The translations under genes were made by a program, and so were the position numbers. The notes under the pieces are model-generated. The model did no database searches. It was not told the origin of the DNA and worked only from the letters and a program-made list of their open reading frames with translations. This document shows, in pieces, positions 1 through 6,239 of a stretch of DNA of 7,547 bases. Source of the stretch: Kiritimatiellia bacterium (GTDB lineage Bacteria > Verrucomicrobiota > Kiritimatiellia > RFP12 > UBA1067); NCBI GenBank assembly GCA_028701555.1, contig JAQVQN010000108.1, forward strand, positions 1 to 7,547. Reading direction: 5' to 3'. Numbering within the stretch: the first letter of the stretch is position 1; each line of letters begins with the position of its first letter.

Positions 1-1
1 T

Positions 2-52
2 TTCGGTACTGGACAGCAAGCTAACGCCGAAGTTATTGGTAAAAATGTGTGA
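2..52 (+). CDS. possible 3' tail of an upstream gene (partial)
   Basis: An open frame enters from the left edge and stops with TGA at 50-52, giving a 16-residue tail that ends in EVIGKNV. The stop lies just before the ribosome binding site of the ABC ATPase gene, which is the spacing expected for an upstream cistron of the same operon. The fragment is too short to assign a family. A competing frame ends with TAA at 22-24, and the frame of the ATPase itself is also open to the window edge, so this call is tentative. Confidence 0.25.
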   Translation, partial: FGTGQQANAEVIGKNV

Positions 53-61
53 GAGGGAGAG
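51..61 (+). promoter_or_regulatory. ribosome binding site choosing the GTG start of the ABC ATPase
   Basis: The purine-rich stretch GAGAGGGAGAG ends 4 bases before the in-frame GTG at 66, so its GGGAG core is well placed. Upstream in-frame TTG (36) and ATG (45) have no comparable Shine-Dalgarno sequence before them, and the residues they would add do not belong to the ABC fold. This favours GTG 66. Confidence 0.6.
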
Positions 62-65
62 CATT

Positions 66-992
66 GTGTCTGAAGAAAACGTGATTGAAACGCGAGGGCT
101 GAGGAAAGTGCTCCGCGACTTCTGGCGCAGGCCCACGGTCGAGGCGGTCAAAGATCTGGATCTCACGGTGTCGCGGTGCGGGGTTTTCGGGTTGCTGGGG
201 CCTAACGGTTCTGGCAAGAGCACCACGATCAAGATGCTGCTGGGGCTGCTGCATCCCACGGCGGGAGAGATCAAGGTGCTGGGCAGGGCGCCATGCGAGA
301 CAGCGGTCAAGGCCAGGATCGGCTATATGCCCGAAGTTTCGCACCTGCACCCGTTTCTCACGCCGCGTGAGACGCTGATGTATTATGCCAGCCTGTTCGG
401 TATGCGTAAGTCTGAGGCGACGCGACGCACGAGAGAGCTGCTGCGCATGGTTGATCTGGAACACGCGGCGGACAGGGCCGTGGGACGTTTCTCCAAAGGC
501 ATGGCGCGGCGGGTGGGTTTGGCGCAGGCGCTGATCAATGCGCCTGAACTGTTGATTCTGGATGAACCCACCTCAGGGCTTGATCCGATCGGCTGCCGCG
601 AGGTCAAGGATTTGGTCCGGACCTTGGCGGCGGGAGGCGTGAGTATCCTGATGACCTCGCACCTGCTGGCCGATGTCGAGGATGTCTGCGACAGGGTGGC
701 CATTCTGGAGCGCGGCGTTTTGCGGGCCGAGGGACGCATAGCCGAACTGTTGCGTCTGCCTGACGCGGTGCGTTTTGTGGTCAACGGGATTGAAGAAGCG
801 GATGCGGCAGAACTGAGAAGTGAAATCGAGCGGCGGGTCGGTCGCGTGGTCAGGCAGGAGTTCCCTTCCATGAGTCTTGAAGCTTACTTCATGCAGGCTG
901 TGGCGGGCGAGGGACGCGAGAAGGTTTTCGCGATGGCCCCATTTCTGCAAGAGGGGCTGGAAGGCGGGGACAAGGGAGGCGCGGGAGCATGA
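66..992 (+). CDS. ABC transporter ATP-binding protein (ABC-2 exporter type)
   Basis: This 308-residue cytoplasmic ATPase would power the membrane protein encoded next to it. Visible motifs are Walker A GPNGSGKST (45-53), the Q-loop region IGYMPE (85-90, with E where many families have Q, as is common in CcmA-like ATPases), a variant signature FSKGM (142-146), Walker B ending in LDEP (D166, E167), the D-loop SGLD (170-173) and the switch histidine in TSH (H199). About 80 residues follow the nucleotide-binding core and form a C-terminal tail typical of ABC-2 type ATPases. GTG 66 is chosen because a strong ribosome binding site precedes it; a longer form from TTG 36 is possible. The stop overlaps the permease start as ATGA. 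The family exports varied substrates (drugs, lipids, polysaccharides, proteins), and the sequence does not say which applies here. Confidence 0.92.
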   Translation: MSEENVIETRGLRKVLRDFWRRPTVEAVKDLDLTVSRCGVFGLLGPNGSGKSTTIKMLLGLLHPTAGEIKVLGRAPCETAVKARIGYMPEVSHLHPFLTPRETLMYYASLFGMRKSEATRRTRELLRMVDLEHAADRAVGRFSKGMARRVGLAQALINAPELLILDEPTSGLDPIGCREVKDLVRTLAAGGVSILMTSHLLADVEDVCDRVAILERGVLRAEGRIAELLRLPDAVRFVVNGIEEADAAELRSEIERRVGRVVRQEFPSMSLEAYFMQAVAGEGREKVFAMAPFLQEGLEGGDKGGAGA

Positions 993-2374
993 GCAAACCT
1001 GCGCAGTGCGTGATGAAGTTGGGGGTGTGCGCTAGGCGCATCGCGGGTGTGGCGCTGCTGGCTTTGCGGGCAGCCCTGCGAACTAGGACAGTCGCGGCTC
1101 TGCTGACCATGCTCGCGGCCGGGGTAGTGGTGTTGCCGCTGGCGGTTAAGGGCGACGGCACGCCTGAAGGCGACTTGCAGATATTGCTTTCGTACACGCT
1201 GGGTTTTTCGTTCGCGATGTTGTGTTTGTCCACCATGTGGTCAGCCTGTGCGCTTTTCGCGGCAGAGATCGACAGCGCCTTGCTGCAACTTTCGGCTGTT
1301 AAACCCGTGAGGACGACTGAGCTGTGGCTGGGGAAATGGTGCGCGTTGCTGATTTTGGACGCGGTGCTGCTGCTGGTGGTGTATGGCGCGGTTTACGCGC
1401 AGGTGCAGTGGCGTATCTACCGGAGCGGGTGGGGGGTGCTTGAACGCCCTGCCTGCCGTTATGTGGCGCGGCCCGTGTTGCCGCCGCCTGACGTAGAGGC
1501 ACGGGAGGTTTACGCGGAGTTGCGCAAGCGTGAAGCCCTGCCGCAGGGCATGAGCGAAAGGGCCGTACTAAGCGTGCTTGAAGAGCGCGCGGTGGACAAG
1601 TACGATGTCATAAATCCCGGCGGAACGGCGGTCTGGCGCTTTGCGCTCAAGCGGCCGGTCGGGTATGCCCGGCTCGTGACGGTGCGTGTCAAATTCGACA
1701 CAGAGTTTAGCACTCGTGAACACGTCACCGGGGTCTGCCGCTTGCGGAGTCTTGAACGGCCGGATGCGTTTGTTGACGTGGAGCTAAATGATTTTACGCT
1801 AAACGAGATCGAGTTTGCGGTGGACACGCGGGCGTTCGGGATCGGTGACGGCGATAAGCTGCGCAGTTTCGAGCTGTCGTTTCACCATACCGGTGATCAA
1901 AAAAGCGCCTCGGGAATTATGCTGCGCTTCCGACAGGACGTGGCGTTGCTGACCCCTGGCGGCACTTTTGAGGCCAACATGCTGCGGTCGGCTGTGGTTC
2001 ACGGCAGCGTGCTGGCGGCGCTGGCCGCTTTCGGGCTGACGCTGAGCGCTTGCTTTACTTTTCCTGTGGCGGCCTTCGCGGCGACTGTGCTTTTGCTGCT
2101 GGCTGTGGTGGGCAACTCGGTGGTGCAGGTGGCTTCGGCGGACGACAGTCGGAACGTGTTTCACAGGGTCGGCGTATGGGTCTCGCGCGGGGTGCATGTC
2201 GTCACAAGCCGCGCCATGCGGGCTGAGCCATTGACGGCTTTGACGCATGGCGAGCGGATCGCGAGCCGTTCCGTGGAGGAGGGCTTGCTGTGGAACGGTC
2301 TGGCTTTGCCGCTGATTTTCGCGGCGGCAGGCGCATGGATACTGCGCCGGCGCGAGCTGGCTGACGCTTCGTGA
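989..2374 (+). CDS. ABC-2 type permease with large extracytoplasmic insert
   Basis: This 461-residue integral membrane protein is the likely partner of the preceding ATPase. Their genes overlap by 4 bases (ATGA), and a purine-rich AGGGAGG lies upstream of the ATG. By eye there are hydrophobic segments near residues 35-53, 65-92, 117-137, 335-356, 357-380 and 434-453, giving about six membrane passes. Between the third and fourth lies a soluble stretch of about 190 residues (140-330). Its later half has alternating hydrophobic and polar residues suggesting beta strands, and if the topology is the usual one it faces the periplasm. The protein ends with a basic ILRRRELADAS tail. Resemblance is to ABC-2 permeases in general. 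I do not recognise a named family or substrate, and the insert has no motif I know. A GldF/GldG-like or NosY-like role cannot be excluded. Confidence 0.75.
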   Translation: MSKPAQCVMKLGVCARRIAGVALLALRAALRTRTVAALLTMLAAGVVVLPLAVKGDGTPEGDLQILLSYTLGFSFAMLCLSTMWSACALFAAEIDSALLQLSAVKPVRTTELWLGKWCALLILDAVLLLVVYGAVYAQVQWRIYRSGWGVLERPACRYVARPVLPPPDVEAREVYAELRKREALPQGMSERAVLSVLEERAVDKYDVINPGGTAVWRFALKRPVGYARLVTVRVKFDTEFSTREHVTGVCRLRSLERPDAFVDVELNDFTLNEIEFAVDTRAFGIGDGDKLRSFELSFHHTGDQKSASGIMLRFRQDVALLTPGGTFEANMLRSAVVHGSVLAALAAFGLTLSACFTFPVAAFAATVLLLLAVVGNSVVQVASADDSRNVFHRVGVWVSRGVHVVTSRAMRAEPLTALTHGERIASRSVEEGLLWNGLALPLIFAAAGAWILRRRELADAS

Positions 2375-2395
2375 CGCTATAAGCGGTCCTTGGCG

Positions 2396-2444
2396 AAAAA
2401 AAGCAAAAAAAACCATTGCGCGCCGCTTCGCGTTTCTATACACT
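2396..2444 (+). promoter_or_regulatory. candidate promoter with A-tract UP element for the cys operon
   Basis: Two A-tracts, A7 at 2396-2402 and A8 at 2405-2412, have centres about 9.5 bases apart, close to one helical turn. They lie directly upstream of a possible -35 TTGCGC (2416-2421). A possible -10 TACACT (2439-2444) follows after 17 bases; an overlapping alternative is TATACA (2437-2442) after 15. This is the only gap in the window long enough for a promoter and it precedes cysH. The hexamers match the sigma-70 consensus only in part, so the call rests on position, phasing and spacing together. Confidence 0.45.
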
Positions 2445-2550
2445 ACCAAATCTATCGCAACACTAGAGTTAACGTTGGCCAAGCTGGCAGGCGGCATTCA
2501 GAGTCGCAGCAGAGCGCGGCAGCCGGGTTTGGCGGTGGTAGGAGCGGTTT
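2445..2550 (+). other. untranslated leader of the cys operon, with nested palindromes
   Basis: About 100 bases separate the candidate promoter from the cysH start. They contain overlapping palindromes GTTAAC (2468-2473), AACGTT (2471-2476) and TTGGCCAA (2475-2482), and a small stem GCCA/TGGC (2478-2481 with 2485-2488). A regulator could bind here, but I recognise no known operator. The conserved cores of the SAM riboswitch or other sulfur-related riboswitches are not visible. Confidence 0.3.
2540..2544 (+). promoter_or_regulatory. ribosome binding site of cysH
   Basis: AGGAG lies 6 bases before the ATG at 2551. It supports this start, since the reading frame has no better start upstream. Confidence 0.7.
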
Positions 2551-3276
2551 ATGGACGAAACAGTATTTGCGAACAGCGAGAGTTACGCGGGCGACAGCAG
2601 TGCGCAGAGCGTGCTGCGATGGTCGTTGGAGCGATTTCATCCACAGATTGCGCTGGCCACAAATCTGCAGGATGCGGTTTTGATTCACATGGCTCGGGAG
2701 ATCAGGCCGGACGTGCGGGTTTTCTCGCTCGACACTGGGCGGCTGCCAGAGGAGACCTATGAGTTCGCGGACGAGATTCGGCGGGTCTTGGGCGTTGCCG
2801 TAAAATGGTTTTTTCCCGACACCGTCGCGGTAGAGCGTTTGGAGACGGAGAAAGGGCTCTTCTCCTTCCGAGAGAGCTTGGAAGACCGGCGGAATTGCTG
2901 CGCCATAAGGAAGGTCGAGCCGTTGCGCAGGGCGTTGCATGGGCTGAGGGCATGGGTGACGGGGATGCGCAGGGAAGAGAGCGTGACGCGACATGGTCTG
3001 GAACTGGTCGAGACAGACCGCGCCCACGGCGGCATAGTCAAAGTCAACCCGCTGGCGGATTGGACACAGGAGGATGTTAATAGGTACACGGCGGAGCACG
3101 GGCTGCCGGTTAACCGTCTGCTTGAGCGTTCGTACACGTCGATCGGCTGCGCCTGTTGTACGCGTCCGGTCAGTGAAGGCGAGGATGCTAGGGCCGGGCG
3201 CTGGTGGTGGGAAGAGCCCGAGCACAAAGAGTGCGGGCTGCATCTGTTTGATCAAAAAGAATCGGAAGGTGGTTGA
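2551..3276 (+). CDS. cysH: adenylyl-sulfate (APS) reductase, [4Fe-4S] thioredoxin-dependent type
   Basis: The 241-residue cytoplasmic enzyme reduces APS to sulfite and AMP with electrons from thioredoxin. It has the PAPS/APS reductase fold: nucleotide-loop region ATNLQDAV (36-43), the LDTGRLPEET segment (60-69), TGMRREES (137-144), and VNPLADWT (165-172). The iron-sulfur ligands expected of the APS-specific class are all present: the CC pair C116-C117, and C200 and C203 in the IGCACC segment. The catalytic cysteine is C228 in the ECGLH motif near the end. True PAPS reductases such as E. coli CysH lack the CC and CxxC cysteines, so APS is the expected substrate. GRWWWEE (216-222) is a variant of the family's GRW motif. 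It is the first gene of the sulfate operon, with cysD one base downstream. Length is normal. Regulation is probably from the promoter region just upstream. Confidence 0.93.
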   Translation: MDETVFANSESYAGDSSAQSVLRWSLERFHPQIALATNLQDAVLIHMAREIRPDVRVFSLDTGRLPEETYEFADEIRRVLGVAVKWFFPDTVAVERLETEKGLFSFRESLEDRRNCCAIRKVEPLRRALHGLRAWVTGMRREESVTRHGLELVETDRAHGGIVKVNPLADWTQEDVNRYTAEHGLPVNRLLERSYTSIGCACCTRPVSEGEDARAGRWWWEEPEHKECGLHLFDQKESEGG

Positions 3277-3277
3277 A

Positions 3278-4156
3278 ATGACAAATCTGGACAAGTTAGA
3301 GGCGAACAGTGTGCATATTCTGCGTGAAGCATACCGCGAGTTTAAGAGTCTGGTCATGTTATGGTCGATCGGCAAGGACAGCACGGTTTTGCTATGGCTG
3401 GCGCGCAAAGCGTTTTTCGGGCATGTGCCGTTTCCGCTGATGCATATTGACACGCATTACAAGATTCCGGAGATGATCGAGTACCGCGACCGCGTGGCGC
3501 TTGAATGGGGACTTGATCTGATTGTGGGTGAGAACCGCAAGGCATTGGATGAAAGGCATACTTTCCCGGACGGTCAGGCAACGCGGGTGGAGTGCTGCCG
3601 GTCCTTGAAGAGCGAGGCATTGAAACACACGCTTTCTGGTGAGTGGCCGCGGCGCAGGATGGATCACAAGGTCGGCAGGCTGGAGGCGGAAGAGCGGCGC
3701 GAGGCTTTCACCGGCGTGATCGTGGGGGCTAGGGCGGACGAAGAGGGCAGCCGTTCCAAGGAACGTTACTTCTCGGCGCGAGATCGGCAGAACGAGTGGG
3801 ATGTCGGCGACCAGCCCCCGGAGCTGTGGCGCCAGTACAAGACCGATTTCGCGCCTGGCACGCATGTGCGCATCCATCCGCTGCTGGACTGGACGGAACT
3901 GAACATCTGGGAGTACATAGAACGCGAGCGGATACCTATCATACCGCTGTACTTCGACCGCGGTGACGGACGGCGCTACCGTTCGCTGGGATGCTATCCG
4001 TGCACCAGTCCGGTGGTTTCCGAAGCCAAGAGTGTAACTGACATTGTTGAAGAGCTGCGGGCGGGCAAGTTCCGCGACATCGCTGAACGTTCGGGTCGTG
4101 AGCAGGACAAGGAAGATGGCGGACTCGAGACCTTGCGGCGTGGCGGATATATGTGA
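3278..4156 (+). CDS. cysD: sulfate adenylyltransferase (ATP sulfurylase) small subunit
   Basis: CysD, with the GTPase CysN, makes APS and pyrophosphate from sulfate and ATP. The 292-residue protein is close to the family's usual length of about 300. Visible are the PP-loop SIGKDST (30-36), HIDTHYKIPEMIEYRD (56-71), VGARADEEGSRSKER (149-163) with its cluster of charged residues, the LGCYPC segment with C239 and C242, and the typical ending RRGGYM. The start is ATG 3278, one base after the cysH stop, with GGAAGGTGG (3264-3272) as ribosome binding site. The frame stays open further upstream inside cysH, but that part matches nothing in the family. The only small oddity is W29 before the PP-loop, where Y or F is usual. 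It is followed by cysN, and its stop codon overlaps a possible GTG start for cysN (4153). Confidence 0.95.
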   Translation: MTNLDKLEANSVHILREAYREFKSLVMLWSIGKDSTVLLWLARKAFFGHVPFPLMHIDTHYKIPEMIEYRDRVALEWGLDLIVGENRKALDERHTFPDGQATRVECCRSLKSEALKHTLSGEWPRRRMDHKVGRLEAEERREAFTGVIVGARADEEGSRSKERYFSARDRQNEWDVGDQPPELWRQYKTDFAPGTHVRIHPLLDWTELNIWEYIERERIPIIPLYFDRGDGRRYRSLGCYPCTSPVVSEAKSVTDIVEELRAGKFRDIAERSGREQDKEDGGLETLRRGGYM

Positions 4157-4180
4157 GGGTTGTGGGCGAAAGACCACATT

Positions 4181-4186
4181 GGGGAG
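4181..4186 (+). promoter_or_regulatory. ribosome binding site favouring the ATG start of cysN
   Basis: GGGGAG lies 8 bases before ATG 4195. The alternative GTG at 4153 overlaps the cysD stop and would add 14 residues before the GTPase core. Confidence 0.5.
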
Positions 4187-4194
4187 AATGCACC

Positions 4195-6003
4195 ATGGAG
4201 TCAACAGAGAATACAGAACAGATCAGCATCGTGATGGCAGGGCACGTGGATCACGGCAAGAGTACCGTGATCGGTCGGCTGCTGTCGGATATCGGCGCAC
4301 TGCCGCAAGGCAAGCTGGAGCAGGTTAAAGAGATGTGCCGCCGCAACGCGAAACCGTTCGAGTACGCCTTTCTGCTGGACGCGCTCAAGGATGAGCAGTC
4401 GCAAGGCATCACGATCGATGCCGCGCGCTGCTTCTTCAGGACTGAGCGGCGGCGGTACATCATGATCGATGCGCCGGGTCACATCGAATTCCTGAAAAAC
4501 ATGATCACCGGCGCGGCGCGCGCCGAGGCTGCGCTGCTGGTGATCGACGCGCGTGAAGGCATCAGGGAAAACACCAAACGGCACGGCTACATGCTCTCCA
4601 TGCTAGGATTGCGCCAGCTTGCGGTATTGGTGAACAAGATGGACCTGGCGGATTACGGCCGCAACGTCTTCGGCAGAATCACCGAAGAATACACGGAGTT
4701 TCTGGGCAGGCTCGGCATTGAGCCGGTGAGCTTCATCCCGGTCAGCGGCATGGAGGGTGTCAATATTTCAGAAAAATCGAAATTGACGCCTTGGTATGAC
4801 GGGCCGACCGTGCTGCAGCAGATCGAGGCTTTCCAGCATAAGCCGCCGTCGCAAGTCATTCCATTCCGGTTGCCGGTGCAGGATGTGTACAAGTTTACGG
4901 AGCAGGGGGACGACCGCCGCATCGTGGCCGGCACGATCGAGACCGGCACGGTGCAGGTCGGTGATCGGGTTGTTTTCCAGCCTTCCGGCAAAAGTTCCGC
5001 GATCCGCTCGGTGGAGTACTTCAACGGCGCTGCCAAAAGCCGGGCCGCGGCAGGCGAGGCTGCGGGGTTCACCCTTGACACGCAGGTTTACATCAAGCCC
5101 GGCGAATGGATGGTGAGGCAAGACGATCCTGCCATGAAAACCGGCACGCGTCTGCGCACCAACCTGTTCTGGATGGGGCGCGACCCGATGATCCGCGATA
5201 AGACCTATAAGCTAAAGCTGGGTGCGCTAAGGTCGCCGGTCAAGCTGGTGGAAGTCTTGTCGGTTCTGGATGCCACCGAGTTGGCGACAGTGTCGGGCAA
5301 ACAGCAGCTTGACCGGCATGATGTGGCGGAGGTGATTCTGGAGACGCCCAAACCGGTGGCCTTCGACGTGCTGGGCGAGATCGAGCAGACCAGCCGTCTG
5401 GTGGTTGTGGACAACTACGAGATTTCCGGCGCGGGCATTATACTGGCCGCGGCTGAAGCGGCGGATTCTGTTTTGCAGGAGCACATCCGCGCACGCGAGA
5501 TCGCCTGGAAAAACAGTGCCATACCGCTGGCAGAACGCAACGCGGCTTACGGTCACGGCGCCAAATTCGTGGTGTTCACCAGTGAGATTCCGGAACTCGG
5601 CGAGGCTGTGGCCCGGGCGTTGGAGCGCAGGCTGTTCGCTCTGAATTTCAAGGCCTATTTCCTCGGGATCGACAACGTAGCGATGGGCTTGGATGCCGAC
5701 CTGAGGGTTGGCAATGACTACCGGGACGACCATATCCGAAGGCTCGGGGAACTCGCGCGGATATTCACCGATTCCGGCCAGATATTCATTACCTCCTTGG
5801 CGAATGTGGACGAATATGATATCAATGCGCTCAAACTTTTGAATACCCCGCACGAGATATTGACGGTGCAGGTCGGCGAAAGCCGGTTTGCGGGATTCAC
5901 GCCTGACGTGACGATTGAAGCTGACGGCGATCTGGGGCGGGGGGTTGAGAAAGCCTGCGCCTTGTTGAAACAAAAACAAGTTATTCAGGACTACTCTATA
6001 TGA
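4195..6003 (+). CDS. cysN: sulfate adenylyltransferase large subunit (GTPase) with degenerate APS kinase-like C-terminal domain
   Basis: CysN hydrolyses GTP to drive APS synthesis by CysD. The 602-residue protein starts with an EF-Tu-like GTPase: P-loop GHVDHGKS (16-23), G2 region GITIDAA (71-77, T73), G3 DAPGH (92-96), G4 NKMD (147-150) and a G5-like SG at 184-185. Beta-barrel domains follow to about residue 420, where a simple CysN such as that of E. coli (about 475 residues) would be near its end. The remaining 180 residues align by eye with CysC, as in NodQ/CysNC fusions: a W/ER lead-in (W438, E447, R448), FVVFTS (458-463), IDNVAMGLDADL (492-503), HIRR (513-516) and IFTDSGQIFI (523-532). 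However, the kinase P-loop GLSGSGKST is replaced by SEIPELGE (463-470), the ISPYR segment is absent, and the lid with RDPKGLYKKAR is missing. The domain should not phosphorylate APS. The ATPase-type sulfurylase function is firm; the role of the extra domain is inference. A 4-base ATGA overlap links it to the next gene. Confidence 0.93.
   Translation: MESTENTEQISIVMAGHVDHGKSTVIGRLLSDIGALPQGKLEQVKEMCRRNAKPFEYAFLLDALKDEQSQGITIDAARCFFRTERRRYIMIDAPGHIEFLKNMITGAARAEAALLVIDAREGIRENTKRHGYMLSMLGLRQLAVLVNKMDLADYGRNVFGRITEEYTEFLGRLGIEPVSFIPVSGMEGVNISEKSKLTPWYDGPTVLQQIEAFQHKPPSQVIPFRLPVQDVYKFTEQGDDRRIVAGTIETGTVQVGDRVVFQPSGKSSAIRSVEYFNGAAKSRAAAGEAAGFTLDTQVYIKPGEWMVRQDDPAMKTGTRLRTNLFWMGRDPMIRDKTYKLKLGALRSPVKLVEVLSVLDATELATVSGKQQLDRHDVAEVILETPKPVAFDVLGEIEQTSRLVVVDNYEISGAGIILAAAEAADSVLQEHIRAREIAWKNSAIPLAERNAAYGHGAKFVVFTSEIPELGEAVARALERRLFALNFKAYFLGIDNVAMGLDADLRVGNDYRDDHIRRLGELARIFTDSGQIFITSLANVDEYDINALKLLNTPHEILTVQVGESRFAGFTPDVTIEADGDLGRGVEKACALLKQKQVIQDYSI
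5485..6000 (+). other. pseudo-APS-kinase domain of CysN (P-loop, ISPY and lid lost)
   Basis: Residues about 431-602 of CysN. Canonical APS kinase order is still readable: lead-in, FT at the end of strand 1, a helix (ELGEAVARALERRL), DN of the DGDN motif (D493, N494), GLxxDL, the (E)NIRR-like HIRR, then the ADAG-like TDSG. Lost are the Walker A lysine and serine/threonine, the first aspartate of DGDN (G491 is there), the arginine of DNVR (A496), ISPYR, and roughly 30-40 residues of the ATP lid before the FTP (568-570) segment. The frame is open and the codon use is like that of its neighbours, so this is a maintained protein domain rather than decay. Confidence 0.75.
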
Positions 6004-6239
6004 AATACAGAGAGGAACTGAGGCGCAGAAGTGTGCTTAAGGCTGTTTCATGGCGCGCTATGGGAACGCTAGGAACATGCCTTGTCGGTTGGCTGGTCAC
6101 GGGGTCACTCCAGGTGGGCCTCAGCATCAGCCTGCTAGATTCGGCCATTAAAGTTTTCGGGTTCTATGCCCATGAACGTGCGTGGCACCGAGTCACATGG
6201 GGTTTGGCGAGTTGCGATGAAAGCGTGGGAGAGTCATGA
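6000..6239 (+). CDS. small DUF2061-family membrane protein
   Basis: This 79-residue protein matches the pattern of DUF2061: RRSVLKAVSWRAMGT (9-23), a glycine in mid-protein (G35), then KVFGFYAHERAW (51-62) and a WG near the end (67-68). Two short hydrophobic stretches, about 21-35 and 39-56, should form a membrane hairpin. The family has no established biochemical role. It is locked into the operon on both sides: its ATG overlaps the cysN stop by 4 bases (ATGA), and its own stop overlaps the reductase start the same way. A weak CAGGA at 5986-5990 may serve as ribosome binding site, with coupling doing most of the work. From memory, members of this family occur near sulfate activation genes in other bacteria, which suggests a role in sulfate or sulfite handling; this is inference. 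Confidence 0.85.
   Translation: MKYREELRRRSVLKAVSWRAMGTLGTCLVGWLVTGSLQVGLSISLLDSAIKVFGFYAHERAWHRVTWGLASCDESVGES

Noticed and set aside
2373..2388. Possible terminator hairpin GACGCT-ATA-AGCGGTC after the permease
   Set aside because: The stem is short with a bulged G, and it is followed by A-tracts instead of a T-run on the + strand.
2396..2434. Terminator on the - strand (CGCG stem then T-runs)
   Set aside because: The stem is only four pairs and no - strand gene exists downstream of the gap to be terminated. The A-tracts are better explained as a promoter element.
1799..2497. Open frame of 232 codons on the - strand crossing the permease end and the intergenic gap
   Set aside because: Composition is dominated by H, Q and R with no domain, and most of it is antisense to the permease.
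2390..2762. Small + strand open frames in the leader overlapping the cysH start
   Set aside because: They overlap cysH in other frames, lack domains, and their residues resemble translated leader DNA. A leader peptide cannot be excluded but nothing supports it.
2551..3276. PAPS reductase of the E. coli CysH type
   Set aside because: The CC and CxxC cluster cysteines are present; those of the PAPS-only class are absent in that family.
2452..3453. Long open frame of 333 codons on the - strand
   Set aside because: It lies antisense to cysH and the start of cysD, which have clear family motifs. The translation is rich in R, P, L and Q with no recognisable domain, a usual shadow in GC-rich DNA.
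3392..4204. Open frame of 270 codons on the - strand
   Set aside because: Antisense to cysD, with no family resemblance and no credible ribosome binding site noted.
5227..5979. Open frame of 250 codons on the - strand
   Set aside because: Antisense to the second half of cysN, where the + strand frame is clearly a real protein.
4195..6003. Annotation as an active bifunctional CysNC/NodQ (sulfurylase plus APS kinase)
   Set aside because: The kinase half lacks the P-loop lysine, the ISPY segment and the lid, so only the sulfurylase half is credible as an enzyme.
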